A stretch of DNA of 64,000 nucleotides from Vigna angularis (GCF_016808095.1 NC_068976.1:35795871-35859870); one strand, 5' to 3'; positions 1-12,302 are shown, counted from the first letter of the stretch. The notes: a model not told the origin generated them from the letters alone. Translations and numbers: made by a program.

Positions 1-1778
1 ATCAATGGTGAACTCAACTTCACGATGAGGGGAAAGTCCAGGTATCTCCTCTGGAAAGACGTCCGCAAACTCATCCACAACCGATCGTCCATTACCGTCA
101 TTAGTGGACGATCGCTCTTCTACCATTCCTCTGGATTCCTGATCCTCGTGAGTCATAATCAGAAAACAGCTGGCGCCCTCCATAATGTCTTCTTTCAGCT
201 GACCGAGCGTCACTGAAAGAACTTCTTCTTCTTCACCAGGGAAGATCAATTCCTTCGTTCCACAATCAATAAGAATGCGATTGGCAGCCAACCAATCCAT
301 TCCTAAAATCACCTCCAAACCTTGAAGAGGTAAGCAGATAGGCTAACCTTAAACTTACGCCCTTCCACTTCTATAGGACACTTGACGCACATAGTGGACG
401 TCCTAACCTCACCAGCTGCTGGGGTAGACACCACCAGATCAAACTGCATCTCGCTCACTTCTAATCCCAGGTTTTCAACACACGCCTTCGAGATGAAGGA
501 GTGCGTTGCCCCCGAATCATATAGTGCACAACACGATCTACCAAACAGCATGCATTCACCAATTATGAGATTACCTGAGCTCGCTGCCTCAGCGCTCGTT
601 ATAGCATACACACGCCCACTCGCTTGGGCTCGTCCTCCTCTTGGCTGATTCCTCCCAGTATTTGGCGGCCTCATCACTGCACGCCCACTCATATTGCCCT
701 CGTGATCCAAGTGCCCATTCCTTCCGCAACGGTTGCAGTGCTTTCCTCCCACTAGCTGAGGGCATGAAGACTTGTAGTGTGGCCCTCCACACTGGAAACA
801 AATGACGTTTCCCTGTCCAGACTGCCCGACAGGAACTACTGCTTGAGATCCGCTCGCATGAGAAGGCTGGTTTGGACGAGCGTAAGGAGGTCTCCTCTGG
901 ACAATACCTCCCCTGGACACGATCGGTCCCCTACTCACTTGCTGCTGCTTCTTCTGCCGTTCCGCCTCTGCCATATTCTTCTCCAAAACCTTGTCTCGCT
1001 CAACCATAGCAGGAAACGACCGGATACACAAACTTAAGATCAATACCTTCAGGTCACTCCTTAGCCCATTCTCAAATTTCCTGCACTGCCACTCCTCACT
1101 GGTGGCCATCGTATTGAACCTCAAAAGATGTTTAAAAGTGTTGGTATACTCCGACACCGACTTTGTCCCTTGCGCTAGTTGAAGAAACTCGACTTCCTTA
1201 GTGTAACGAACGCTATTTGGGAAGTATTCCTCATAAAATTTGCCTCTGAAAACCGCCCAGGTGATGGGATTCTGAGCGTCCGTTAAGATGACTTTCATAC
1301 TCGTCCACTAGTGGCTAGCTTCCCCAGTCAACAAGTACTCTGTAAAAGCCAAGCGGCTTTCATCCGGACACCTCTTAGCATTGTAAATTCGCTCCATATC
1401 TCTCAGCCATTGATCCGCCTCATCAGGAAGGCATTTTCCACTGAATTTAGCCGGATGGTGTTGGAGGAAGCTCTCCAAGCTCCACTCAGCAGCAGGCGGG
1501 GCCGCGTTGGAAGAAGACGCCCCTGGAGTGTGCCTGGTTGCTGCTAAAATTTCCATCAGTTGTCTTTGCGTCGTTTCAGAGTTGGCACGCGAGGCCTCCA
1601 AACTCTGCATGGCACTCTGATTCTGCTGCATCAGAGTGGTATTCTGTTCCATCAAGGTCGTGTTTTGTTGCTGCAATCGGTCAATCACCGTTTCCAACAA
1701 CCTAGCGTTGTTGGACGCATCTAGTTCAGTAGGTTGAGGTGGAGGAGGGAGTCTAGGTGCCATTTGTTCTCTGGACAC
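1..1778 (-). pseudogene. gag-protease (start of pol) of Tekay-like gypsy element, broken
   Basis: Gag forms the capsid; the protease processes the polyprotein. The frame opens at 1778, or more likely at the ATG just downstream that starts MAPRLPPPPQ. A Gln/Asn-rich coiled segment (QQQN repeats) precedes the retrotransposon gag domain. A CCHC zinc knuckle CFQCGGPHYKSSC sits near 790, and the protease active site ALYDSGATHSFIS near 500. Two lesions are visible. An in-frame TAG at 1308-1310 replaces the first Trp of the usual HWW of gag, by a TGG to TAG change. A one-base deletion near 340-342 shifts the frame within the protease tail. The reading then continues in the new frame (VDEFADVFPEEIPGL) to position 1, just before RT. 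No other function is plausible. Confidence 0.85.
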
Positions 1779-1903
1779 AGAGAAAAACGAACGTTAGTTA
1801 TGTGCAAAGAGTTGAGAAAAATAACTCATTTAAACACATATTAAGCACACAGCAAAAACACAGTGCACTCATAACCTACAGTGTCCTTTAAGAGAACAAA
1901 ACT

Positions 1904-1915
1904 GCTCTGATACCA
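1904..1915 (-). other. Primer-binding site (initiator tRNA-Met type)
   Basis: The minus strand reads TGGTATCAGAGC four bases inside the LTR end at 1920. It is complementary to the 3' end of plant initiator tRNA-Met, the usual minus-strand primer for chromoviruses. Confidence 0.9.
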
Positions 1916-1919
1916 CTAA

Positions 1920-3862
1920 TGTAACATCCCAAAATATAGTAATTACCATAATCAGAATTAATTACATTAAGCTAATAAAACAGTGCAGTCTTACAAAACT
2001 GAACGAGCGTTAAAATTCGAACGGCATAACATACAGAAATAACGAACGCGATAAAGACAGAAGTTCAGAGACGAACGGTCTTACAAAACTATGACCGAAC
2101 GTCCACAATTAAACTTAACAAAACTAATAAAATAAACATGCGAGCGCTCTTATTTACATTTTCATTCCATGTTCCACTTCCATAAAAAGACGAGCGTTCA
2201 ATCCTCTACACAACGAGGACGAACGTCCAGAGTGAGACCAAGAGATCTTATTTTCAAAAATAATCAAGTTGATGTTTTGAACATGACGAACGTGACTTTC
2301 GCGAGAATCAGTTAAATGAACCGACTCTTAGCGATATAATATAAATGATTCAGAATAATTTGGATTTAAAGACCTTAGACTAAATTCAAAAGAATAAAGA
2401 TACAACAAGACGAATATTTAGTACTCTGAGAACAGGTGTTTAACAGGATCGACCGCGAGTCAATGACCGAAAGCGAATATTCATTTACTGATAATTTGAG
2501 ACGAATGCTATTTACGTACGTTCTGCAATTCAAAGGTATGGACGAGAGTTCGGTATAAGACCGTACACTTCTCAGGACGAACGCTAAATATAAGACCGAG
2601 CGCTATTTAGGACGAACGCTCAGTGTAAGACCGAGCGCTACTTAAGACGAACGCTTGGTGTAAAACCGAGCGCTATTTAGGACGAACGCTCAGTGGAAGA
2701 CCGAGCGCTACTGTTTTATAAATATAAGGGATAATGACTTAATTTAATTTACAAGATTACCACTAGGCTGAGCCGAACGCTCAACTTGGTGTTTCACGGG
2801 ACGCTCGTTAAATTTCAGAACTCTTTTCAAATAAAAGAATTCTTTTTTAAGTAATTGACTAGAAACTGAACGATATAGGACCGTACGATGACGAACGTAT
2901 TTTATCATAGAAAGACTTATCAGATTCAGATTTTTCATCTATTCTAACTCAACATTTCTCATCCAATTCATGATCTTATAATTTCCGATTCATCATTTAA
3001 TTCACATACTTTATAGAATTCATATTAACCACTCATACTATACTATAATCAACCAGTATCTAATTCATACATATCAATCCACACATACCATATTCACTCA
3101 GGCATAACAGCGATCGTTCAGGCATATTCAACCACAGCATACATCTCATACATTCTATTTCTATCATGCTCGCACACAATTATATACGTATAAACTAAAT
3201 TATTAAGCTTCCCTTACCTGGATAGCAGTGTACTTCACAAAGAGCAAGATTTAGTGCGACCTTTAACAGCGTCCTACCCTCAGGTTTCGCTCAACAACTT
3301 TCACTTAATCTAAAACACCAAAAATCATAAACGACTCAGACCTAAAACTCATGCATGCAACCAGAACTAGGGTTCGCACGAAACTAAAGGACGAACGCTT
3401 AGAAATGAGAACTTACCAGTACTGATCAAAATTCTGTTCGGTCCAGAATGATGCTCACGTCTCCAGGAACGTTTCTACGGTTCTGAAACGTGATCGGAGA
3501 AGAAGAGGATGAGTTACAGAAGAAAGAAGGTGAACTGGGTCTAGAGAGAAGTTGGAGAAAATGAAAGGTTTGGTTCTGAGGAAGAAGAAGAGTGCGTGCA
3601 GGTGAGAGAGCGTTTTTCGAAACTCAGTTTTGTTAATTTCCACGCCCAAACGAACGAGCGTCTCCTCTGCTGACACCTGCACTCTCACTTCTGACTTCCG
3701 AAACTTCTACGTGACACATGGCGCTCGTGCATGCAGTGCAAAGTGCGTTTTTAATGCACTGGACGTGTGGCGCGGTGCATTTATGGAAGCAGCCAGGTGA
3801 CTCAACAGTGCAATAATGACAGATTTGACAGTAATCATGGTTTAAATTTCCGAGATCTCACA
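1920..3862 (-). repeat. 5' LTR of Tekay-like gypsy element
   Basis: On the plus strand it begins TGTAACATCCC and ends GAGATCTCACA, giving TG...CA ends. It adjoins the primer-binding site on the gag side. It is rich in short GACGAACG and GAGCGCT motifs and includes a 35-bp tandem repeat. Small open frames inside it have no recognisable domain and are ignored. The outer flank starts with ATAGT, the presumed target duplication; its partner lies outside the window. Confidence 0.82.
2574..2712 (+). repeat. Four tandem 35-bp units inside the LTR
   Basis: Units start near 2574, 2609, 2644 and 2679. Each has the form GACGAACGCT, a variable spacer, AAGACCGAGCGCTA and TTT. The paired motifs CGAACGCT and GAGCGCT recur elsewhere in the LTR singly, so the array looks like local amplification of an LTR motif. 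Confidence 0.85.
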
Positions 3863-4110
3863 ATAGTAAAATTAGTCTTTTTACTATTATCATTTTCAAG
3901 TTGTTTATTAATTTGTCATGTTATTTATAGTTACCAAATTCACACTTATATTCTTTTTCATACCAATCTTAAATATTAATTCTATTAGGTTAGATTTTTA
4001 CTTTCATCTTTTATTATCTGCATTGTGTTTTACTAGTCTTTTTGTGTAAAATTTTATAAAAATCAATTATTAAAAATTAATTCTGTATTGGTTAGGATAT
4101 GACTTATAAT
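3863..4110. other. AT-rich flank, nothing recognised
   Basis: Short AT-rich stretch between the Tekay-like LTR and the duplicated host segment. No reading frame, repeat end or motif is recognised. Confidence 0.5.
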
Positions 4111-4487
4111 CCTATGTAGTTTGTTAATTACTAATTAACTTTACAATACTAAAATTATCTTTATAGTAATAATTTGATAACATCAATGATATCATATCAC
4201 TTACACACTCTCACTTTTCACACATATCAGACTATGTGATATGAACACACTAAAAGATCGAAAACAAACATTGTATATTCAGAGACTTCTATATCTCTTT
4301 TTATTGAATCTTCATTGTGGATATATGTGATATTCTTTATATTTGATCAACTTGGACTATATTTAAATCTTCAGGAATATGATTGTTAGAACTCTTATCC
4401 CAAATTCATGATTTTATAAAAACCGAGTATCGACATCTTCATGCAGAGCTTCAAAAAGGAAGGTTCTAATAAGATCTTTGATGCAAT
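4111..4487 (+). repeat. Host segment S, left copy (377 bp), next to Athila-like element
   Basis: This stretch, from CCTATGTAGTTTG to TTTGATGCAAT, recurs at 24981-25357 with one substitution seen (GATAACATC here, GATAGCATC there). Its last five bases GCAAT directly abut the LTR end at 4488 and serve as the target site. See the finding on occupied and empty alleles. Confidence 0.92.
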
Positions 4488-6567
4488 TGTTAAACTGATT
4501 TTTGTCGCCTAAAATCAGAACAAACTCAGTTTCCCCACTAATGTAGTAAAGGGATAACCAAGGATCAATCCAAGGACTCAACTATGATTAAGTTTCAGAG
4601 TGTAAAGTTAATTCTTGCAATTATTTACTACTTAACTATAAAAAAATGGTGGGGAAATAGAAAATGAAACAGTGAAATTAAAGAGAAAAGAATAAAGGAA
4701 TCAAATCTATATAAAAGAAAAAAAATCAAGAAATAAAGTGCAAAGAAATAAAAACAAAACTGGAACCTAATCTAAATTGTAAAATAACTGCATAACAAAA
4801 CAGAACCTAAACTAAAATGAGAAATGAATGCAATTAAAACTAACCTGTGAATGCTAACAGTTAACAGCACAAGGAAACTAAAACTAAAACTGAACAAGAT
4901 TCTAAGAGTAGACAGTTCAACATCTAATCTACTAAACCTAGTCTATTCATAGGAAAACAAAAATCAAAGTAAGAAATAAAATGCAATACAGATCACTCTA
5001 TCCTAATCTATATATCACCAGAAATCAATCAAGAACAGAATTTAGAATTGAAACAAATCAAAAACAATACCTAAATTCTAACCAATCAAAAGCAATATCA
5101 CAATAAAAAAAAACACAGAATTGAATTCATAGGTGTATTGCACATTGAACTGAATAAAAGAGTGCTTAGAGCTCTCAGGAAGACATCCTGATAATATGAA
5201 TTCCAATCCAGGATATTCTAAGTCATGTTTCAGAACTTTAAATTTGGCTCTTTCCACTAATTTGTCCAATCAATGTTCAGTAACCTATTCATCAATCTAA
5301 AATTCACAAACAAATTCAAGAAACACATATTTGAATCAATGTTTATGCATTGGACTGTTCTCTGTCTCAAGAAGACATCTCGATGAAGAATGCTCACTAC
5401 GGAGACATTTAATTCCAAACGGAACCATAGAATTGCAGAGTTACAGAATCCAAATCAGTTTCTCAACACGTAACAAGTACAAAATTCAAAAACAAAGAAC
5501 AAAATCGAGATATAAACAAGAACAGAACAAAAACACAAAACTCAACTTTATTAACATGAAAAGAAAATTTTACACACTACCAGAAATCACCAAGACTCTC
5601 GCGGCCTGTCACCCTCGCGATCGTCTCAACGAAATCCAAAAGTCGAGAACTCTACTTCTACGAGAGCGGAAAGGAACCCTAACCTAAAGCGCTTAGAACT
5701 ATGAACAGAAAGTGTATCTCAAAGTGTGTAAGTAGTGTATATTTACAAGGTGAAAGCCCTTTTTATAGGGTCAGAAAAACAAAAGAAACGAATGAGGGAA
5801 AAGGAAAGGGAAAAAAAAAACAAAATAGGAGATGGAGAACCTAGCTGTGACGCTTCGAGCTTTCCACGTGGCAGCTCCGGTCAGCTCTTCTTTCTCATTG
5901 GTCAGCTCCAGTCATCTTCTCCGGGCAGGTGATGTGCTTTTCTCTTCAACTCTCTTCACTCATTCTCTCCAAGCCCTAGCTCACGGTGTTTGTTTCTTCA
6001 AATGCTCCAGCTTGTTTTTCCCATTTTCCAAATGAAGCATGAGTGCGAATTACCCCTAGGAAGCTGCTGCCAAGACGCATCAATACGGCGTCGTTCCACT
6101 TAAGTTGCAGCTAGTCCTCTTCAACCCAATCCTGCCAGCAGCCACTTTCAAATTGAATCATCTAAGCATTGTCGTGGCCCAATTGCTTTCCAATCATTCC
6201 AAGGCTGCAGCCCAATTTCCATTCCAGCCGCTCATTTCAATTCAACACCTCTCAATCAACTTCTATTATGGCCTAAATGTTGGCCCAATCTGTAAAAAAA
6301 TCAAACAGCAATTAAGAAAAAGAAGAGAAATTAGCAATTAAAACAAAACAATTTTATATAAAAAAATTTCAGAAAAATACTAATTTCCTAATTATTAACA
6401 AAAGCTAAAAATTACACCTAAAAACCTCTTTTTAACTAAATTTTTATAAAACTAAAGAATTAAAAGAAAAACATAAAACTAATCTAATTCTAAGAAATTA
6501 AAAACAAAAATGCACTAACAAAATCTTCTAAACACAGAAAATAATGCAAATTTGGAGAGTTATCACA
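4488..6567 (-). repeat. 3' LTR of Athila-like element (complete, 2080 bp)
   Basis: Plus-strand ends are TGTTAAACTG at 4488 and GAGTTATCACA at 6567, so the minus-strand LTR starts TGTGATAACTC, a typical Athila/Tat beginning. Compared with the 5' copy it has several substitutions and a 12-bp insertion near 4562 (GGATCAATCC region). That makes this element clearly older than the nested CRM. Confidence 0.88.
5762..5872 (-). promoter_or_regulatory. LTR promoter: G-box plus TATA box
   Basis: On the minus strand a TATA box (CCCTATAAAAAGGG, core at 5767-5762) lies about 100 bp downstream of GCCACGTGG (5872-5864), an ABRE/G-box core bound by plant bZIP and bHLH factors. This is the likely U3 promoter. 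Activity is inferred from motif and spacing only. Confidence 0.6.
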
Positions 6568-6582
6568 CCCCCACACTTAGAC
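6568..6582 (-). other. Polypurine tract of Athila-like element
   Basis: The minus strand reads TAAGTGTGGGGG directly before the 3' LTR start TGTGATAACTC. It is the plus-strand priming site of reverse transcription. Confidence 0.8.
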
Positions 6583-9029
6583 AACTGCCCTCCTGGGCAG
6601 GGACAACTAAAGAGAAAAAGCAAAAGCAAAGACTCGATCTAAAAAGAAAAGACTAAAGACACACAACAAGAAACTTCTAAATCCTATTTCAGCTTATTCA
6701 AACCTGCAAAATCAAGCCATTTCTAGCTATTTGATCAAATCAGAACTGTACCAAAAGAATTCTCAACTTTAGATTCAAACACCAGCAATTCCAGCAAGCA
6801 TTATAACAGCTTAATCCAATCTAACTCAGCAAAGCAAACATATGAACAAGTAGCAGTCAGTCTCAACCTCACAGGGTGTAGTGTATGCACTCAAATCACT
6901 CAAGTGTTTAGGGGCAATCCTGTTTCACTCAATCATGTCATGCCAACTACCATTCACAACTTTGAAAAGACTCTAAATGACAGTGCTTGACTCAAGGCTT
7001 ATCTAAATCAATAGGTCTTTAATTGGCTTGTAAGGTTCATGGAATGAAATGGAAAAACAGAAAAGAATGGGAACTTAAATGAGTAGAGAAATGTGAAGAA
7101 AAAGGGATAAAACTAGAACTCAGAACATACTATTTTTCTCAGACTTTGGCCAGATGATATTTTCTTTCTTTTTCTCTGGTTCTCTTTCTATTTCATTCAT
7201 TTCAGGTCTCTTTTTCTGATTTTTCTCATTTCCAGACCTGTTTCTTTCTTTTTCAACCAAACCAGATTTTTTTTTCAACACAAATTATTATTTTTTTTTC
7301 ACTTCTGGCCTCACTATTTTTCATGCACTCACCAAGTTCTAGACTTCTCCCTACATCTCACAAGTCTCTAAGGAATTATTGGTTGGGGAAATGGCTTGGA
7401 ATGGATGGAAAGCAAAGAAAAGAGGCTAAGGCTCAATATAAGGTGCAATGGTAAGGAATGAAATGGATAAGCTAAACTGGAAAAATGAAGGATGCCTAGA
7501 TCATATTCAAAGTTACCAAGAGCAAGCACATCACAAAGAATCAATGCAAAATCAGAATGACAATTAAACATGCATGTTATCACACAAGAAAGACAAAAAC
7601 TGGCCCAAAATCTCTCAAGGGTTTAAAATTTGTTAAAACTGACTTGCTACTCATCCTATGCAAAAATTACTGAATTGAAATGAACTAAAGACTGTAAAAA
7701 TTAATTCCAGAATTACCTTTGGCTAAATCCAAAGCTAAGTCTACTCTTGACAATTCTAATCCAAGGAAATAAAGTTAAAAAATGAGTGAAATCAGCAAGA
7801 ATGAAGATAAGCATAAAACAGAACTTAAAAGCACCTAAAAATGCCTAACGGATTTACCTAAACTCTATTTACAACCTAGATAACTAAGACAAAACAGAAT
7901 GCAACCTAAAAGAACCTAAACTAAAGCTTTACAAAACAAAACAGTAAAAGAAAAAGGAAAGAATCTAAACTAACACAACAAAAGCGTAGGAAGAAACTAA
8001 TAACAGTAGTTAAAACAAAACGAACCTAAAAGGAATTCTAGCTAAAGACTAAAAATACAAACCTATGTAATGAAAAGAAATCTTAAAACAGCAAATCCTA
8101 AAGAAATTTTTATTTACAAGCTGCAACAAATCCAAAGAATTGAACAAGAACTGAAGACAAGACAATCAAAATCAAAAAGATGAAAGGAACCTCAAATCAG
8201 TCCTAACTACCTAATATATTGACAGAATATAAACTAAACTATTCCTATAAGCTATCTAAACAATGACAGATTAACTAAAGAATTGAAAAAGAAAAAGCTA
8301 AACAAATTCAGAAAAATTTTAAAAACAGTAGCAGACAGAAAATAGAACCTAATTATGAACAAAATCCTAATTGAAAACTTAAAACAAGCATGAAAATAAA
8401 ATGAAGAAAAGAAACTAATGAAGAACTAAAACAGAGCAAGAAACTGGCATAAGGAAGACAAAAATAATAGAAATAAGCAAAGAAAAGGGACCTAAAAGAA
8501 GTTCTAAAACAGATTAAAAAAAACAGTAAAAGAACCTAAGCTAAAACAACATAAACCAGAAAATGAATGAACTGTAAAAACCTAAAGAACTATTAACAAC
8601 AAAGCTAAAAACTAAACTAAAACAAATCAGTAACAAAATAGGTATTTACGGACTAAAACAAGAATGGGAAACTACTCTAGGTACTTAAAACTAACAGCTC
8701 AGAAAAAAATTTACCCCTATTTTACTCAAAAACAGATGCTAACAAAGCTATATACATCAAAACAAAAAAAATTTAAACCAACCTATACCTTCCCACCCCC
8801 ACACTTAAGAGGCACATTGCCTTCAATGTGTGAATGGGTAAGGTTCCTAAACAGCAGAAACATAACAGATACACAAAACAGATACTAATGGATATATGCA
8901 AAAATTAAAGGCACAACTGGAACAAAGAATGTATAAAGCAGAACCAAAAGAAACATATTATTCAATGTACGTGACAGTAATATAAACTGAAAATGGAAAA
9001 CAAGAAAAGAAAGCTTATTCGTTGAAGCT
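6583..9029 (-). other. Non-coding 3' tail of Athila-like element
   Basis: About 2.4 kb of A-rich (plus strand) sequence dominated by variants of AAACTAAA and CCTAAACTAAA. No domain-bearing frame is found in either strand. A second polypurine-like tract lies at 8792-8810. Confidence 0.6.
8792..8810 (-). other. Internal second polypurine-like tract
   Basis: The minus strand reads CTTAAGTGTGGGGGTGGGA, nearly the same core as the true tract at 6568. It lies about 220 bp after the end of gag2 and is not followed by an LTR start. It may be the 3' end of the element that donated gag2. Confidence 0.55.
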
Positions 9030-10526
9030 CTATGTGTTGCTTGGTGCTTCCTTTGGGTTCATCACTGGCTGAGCAGGAATGCCTCCAGCCTTCTGATTCA
9101 CCAGTTCATTTACAGCATGAGCCAGCTGCCCAATCTGCATCTTCATATCCTGAATGGTTGCCTCTAGAGTAGGGTCCATCCTAGGCTGCATTTGTGACTG
9201 GTTCTGCCTATACTGCTGGTTCTGCCCTCCATAAAATGATGCATTCTGCCTATTCTGCTGTGCATACTGATTCATGCTCTGCATCAGCCCATTTGACTGC
9301 TGTCCACTCTGCAGATTGTATGGAGGAGCTTCGTATCTTGGGTTCAGCATATTCCTCCATCCTGAGTTTTGTGAGTTGGAAGCTTGGTTGTAATGTTGTG
9401 GCTGATTTTGGGTTTGCCATTGCTGTTGATTCTGCCTGAAGTTTCCTTGTTGTTATTGGAATGCAGCTGCCACTGATTCAGCTCCAGGGGTGCCTTGAAG
9501 TTGATAACACTGGTCTGTGAAGTGTTGATCTGATGCACACAGACCACAGTGCTTTCTCACTACATTCACTTGGCCTCCTGAAGCCATCTGCCTCATTAGC
9601 TCAATTAGCTCCAAAATTTTGTTTCCCAGCAGCAGGTTGTTCTCATTAAACATGTTGGTTTGTACTGAATCTGAGATTGCATTCAGTTGCATCTCATGAA
9701 CTCCTTTACTACTACCACCTCTGGTGTAGGTCTGCTGGTAATTCTCAGCCATGTTTGCAATGAGGTTTCTTGCTGCAGATGGTGTCTTGTCCATGAGAGT
9801 GCCTCCACTTGCTGCATCTATCATGTTCCTTTCTTGAGGCAACAACCCTTCATAAAAGTATTGCAGCAGCAACTGCTCATTGATCTGATGGTTAGGACAG
9901 GTGGAGCACAACCTCTTGAAGCGTTCCCAGTATTCAAACAGATTCTCCCCAGGCAGTTGTCTAATTCCACTTATTTCTTTTCTCATAGCTGCTGTCCTGG
10001 AGGCAGGGAAGAACCTTTCCAGAAATTTTCTCTTCATTTCTCCCCAGCTAACTATGGGTACATTCTGAGAAAACAGCCACTCCTTGGCAGCATCTTGCAA
10101 TGAAAAGGGAAAGGCTTTCATTTTGACAATCTCCTCAGGTACATCCAATGGCTTCATAGTTGAACAGACCACTGTGAACTCCATAATATGCTTGTAAGGG
10201 TCCTCCCCTGCTGACCCATGGAACCTTGGCAAAAGCTGAATGAACCCAGATCTAAGATCAAAGTTGGGTGCCCCCTGCACATATGGCACTTGGATGCACA
10301 GGGGCTGGAATCCAATTTCCTGATTAGCCAGCTCCTTTAATGTTCTCTCTCCTTGCTCAACAGTCATGTCTTCAGTCTCAGATGTATCTGATAAACACTC
10401 AAATGAAGTTGGAAATGATCCAGTAGCCTCAGATTCACGCTGGTTCTTCTTCTTTTTGATTCCTTTTCTATTTCTGCCAATTTCTGGATCCAGGGTAAAC
10501 AAAGGGTTGTGATTAGCCTTGGTCAT
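9030..10526 (-). pseudogene. Second Athila-type gag (gag2), one in-frame stop
   Basis: Encodes an Athila-style gag: FDLRSGFIQLLPRFHG, then AFPFSLQDAAKEWL, FYEGLLPQERNMIDAASGG and a C-X2-C-X4-H-X4-C zinc knuckle (CGLCASDQHFTDQC) near 9510-9550, followed by a Gln/Asn-rich tail. One TAA at 9453-9455, probably from CAA, interrupts the frame after AAAFQ. The same frame then runs on to the stop at 9030. It is clearly homologous to gag1 at 24043 but differs at many residues, so it is not a recent duplicate. Its position after integrase, where env-like frames occur in Athila, is unusual. It might have been supplied by a second related element through template switching. Confidence 0.82.
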
Positions 10527-10877
10527 ACACTTTCAACTCTCACAGCTAGATGAACACCTGTTAGTTTGCAAATTCAGAGAGAAAATAAAATAATTTTTCA
10601 TTACATGCACTTCTATTTCTACCTAAACCTCCTCAACAGATGTATTGACTAAGCACCCACAAACACAGTAATTACCAGCAACACAAATGAAAGACCAAAA
10701 CAACAAAGAATCAAGACAGATGCACAAAACAGATAGCACATGAATATATATACAAGTCAGAACTACAAAAAAATAAAAATATTGAAAAATCATAACGAAA
10801 ACAGAATATAAAATCTACAGTAGGAAAATCAACACAGTATTTAAAAAAACAAGAGCAGAAAAGGAGATAAAGAATAT
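10527..10877 (-). other. Leader-like sequence upstream of gag2
   Basis: A-rich (plus strand) spacer between the integrase stop and the gag2 start. It resembles the gag1 leader at 24044-24363. Both plus strands contain CCTAAACCTC, CAACAGA, then GCAC(C)CACA and an ACAACAAA/CAAGACAG stretch in the same order. It looks like the 5' leader of a second element rather than an env spacer. Confidence 0.55.
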
Positions 10878-12302
10878 TCAAGGTGGATTTTCTAGAACTG
10901 GATCATTGAACTGCAGTGTACTTTTCTCATTTTCTAAAGGCTGCTTCTCCTGGAAGATTTTTAATTGATGACCATTGACCGTGAATGACTTATCATCCTC
11001 TGGTTTCCTAATCTCCACTGCCCCATTTGGGAATACCTGGACTATTACATATGGACCTTCCCATTTTGATCTAAGCTTTCCAGCTATCAGCTTCATCTTG
11101 GATTTGTACAGGAGCACCTTCTGCCCAACGCCGAACTCTTTCCTTGATATATTCATATCATGAAACCTCTTCACTTTCTCTTTATAAAGCCTTGAGTTCT
11201 CATAAGCCTCCAGCCTGATTTCATCCAGCTCTTGTAACTGCAATTTCCTCTGCTTCCCAGCTTTATTATACTCCAAGTTGCACCTTTTAACAGCCCAGAA
11301 TGCCTTGTGTTCAATCTCTACTGGTAAATGGCATGATTTGCCAAATATTATCCTGAAAGGTGACATCCCAAGAGGTGTACGATATGCTGTCCTTTGTGCC
11401 CACAATGCTTCATCTAGTAACTCACTCCAATTCTTCCTATTTGGCTGGACCAGTTTTTGGAGCAGCTTCTTCACTTCTCTGTTAAAAACCTCTGCCTGCC
11501 CATTTGTTTGTGGGTGGTAAGGTGTAGACACCTTATGTTTCACTCCATATCTGCTCAGAAGTGTTGCTATAAGCTGATTGCAGAAATGTGTGCCTTGATC
11601 GCTAATTATTGCCTTTGGAACCCCAAACCTGCAGAAAATGTTAGTTTTCAAGAATTTTGAGACTATTCTAGCATCATTCGACTTGGTTGCTTTTGCCTCT
11701 ACCCACCTAGACACATAATCTACAGCCAACAGAATGTAAGAATACCCAGATGAGCTTGGCAGGGGTCCCATAAAATCAATGCCCCATACATCAAAGATTT
11801 CACAAAATAATATATTCTGCAGAGGCATCTCATTTCTCCTAGTTATATTCCCTCCAGCCTTTTGAGAAACCTCACAACTCTTCACAAAATTATAGGCATC
11901 CTTGAAAAGAGTAGGCCAAAAGAATCCACTATCTAACACTCTTCTAGCTGTCCTGGTTGGGCCAGAGTGACCTCCTACCAATGTATCATGACAGCCATGC
12001 AGGACTCCATTTATTTCAATATCAGGCACACACTTCCTAATGATTTTATCACTACAAAACCTCCACAAATAAGGGTCATCCCACACATAATACTTTGCAT
12101 CAGATTTCAATTTATCTATATAATGCCTAGATGCATGAATAGGCAAAACAGCAGCAGCTAAATAATTAACCAATTCAGCATACCAAGGAGGTTGAGTCCG
12201 AGCAGAAAATACAAACTCATCTGGAAACTTTTCATTCAGTGGAATTTCTTCCTCCTTTCCTGCTATTCTGCTCAAGTGATCAGCCACTTGATTTAATGCT
12301 CC
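10878..12302 (-). CDS. Integrase (3' part of Athila-like pol), separated from RT by CRM insertion
   Basis: Continues the pol frame that stops at the CRM insertion: GALNQ then VADHLSRI, the usual RNase H to integrase linker. Integrase inserts the cDNA into chromosomes. The zinc-binding domain has its two His (HGCHDTLVGGH region), but the second Cys of the usual C-X2-C is Ser (CEVSQKAG). The catalytic triad is visible as GIDFMGP, SDQGTHF and NGQAEV. The C-terminal part (KLRSKWEGPYVI) is typical. The ORF proper opens at 12287 with Met, but the true protein would read through from the upstream part. The frame is otherwise open to the stop at 10878. Confidence 0.88.
   Translation of the reverse strand, partial: GALNQVADHLSRIAGKEEEIPLNEKFPDEFVFSARTQPPWYAELVNYLAAAVLPIHASRHYIDKLKSDAKYYVWDDPYLWRFCSDKIIRKCVPDIEINGVLHGCHDTLVGGHSGPTRTARRVLDSGFFWPTLFKDAYNFVKSCEVSQKAGGNITRRNEMPLQNILFCEIFDVWGIDFMGPLPSSSGYSYILLAVDYVSRWVEAKATKSNDARIVSKFLKTNIFCRFGVPKAIISDQGTHFCNQLIATLLSRYGVKHKVSTPYHPQTNGQAEVFNREVKKLLQKLVQPNRKNWSELLDEALWAQRTAYRTPLGMSPFRIIFGKSCHLPVEIEHKAFWAVKRCNLEYNKAGKQRKLQLQELDEIRLEAYENSRLYKEKVKRFHDMNISRKEFGVGQKVLLYKSKMKLIAGKLRSKWEGPYVIVQVFPNGAVEIRKPEDDKSFTVNGHQLKIFQEKQPLENEKSTLQFNDPVLENPP

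Larger units (their letters stand above)
1..3862 (-). mobile_element. Ty3/gypsy retrotransposon, Tekay-like, 5' part only
   Basis: The minus strand reads in order: LTR (3862-1920), tRNA primer-binding site, gag, protease, and the first residues before reverse transcriptase at the window edge. The rest of pol and the 3' LTR lie outside the window. The long LTR (about 1.94 kb), the iMet-type primer site and the gag/protease style fit the Tekay/Del chromoviruses. The lineage is inferred from family style, because no chromodomain is visible here. The gag-pol frame is broken twice, so this copy cannot be autonomous. Confidence 0.88.

Noticed and set aside
2574..2712. CRISPR-like array
   Set aside because: Direct tandem units without spacers, in a plant LTR; not a CRISPR.
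4111..4487. The 377-bp duplicate read as a giant target duplication or an LTR
   Set aside because: It contains the 5-bp target site at its end and lacks TG...CA borders; the right copy continues through the site, which fits an empty allele better.
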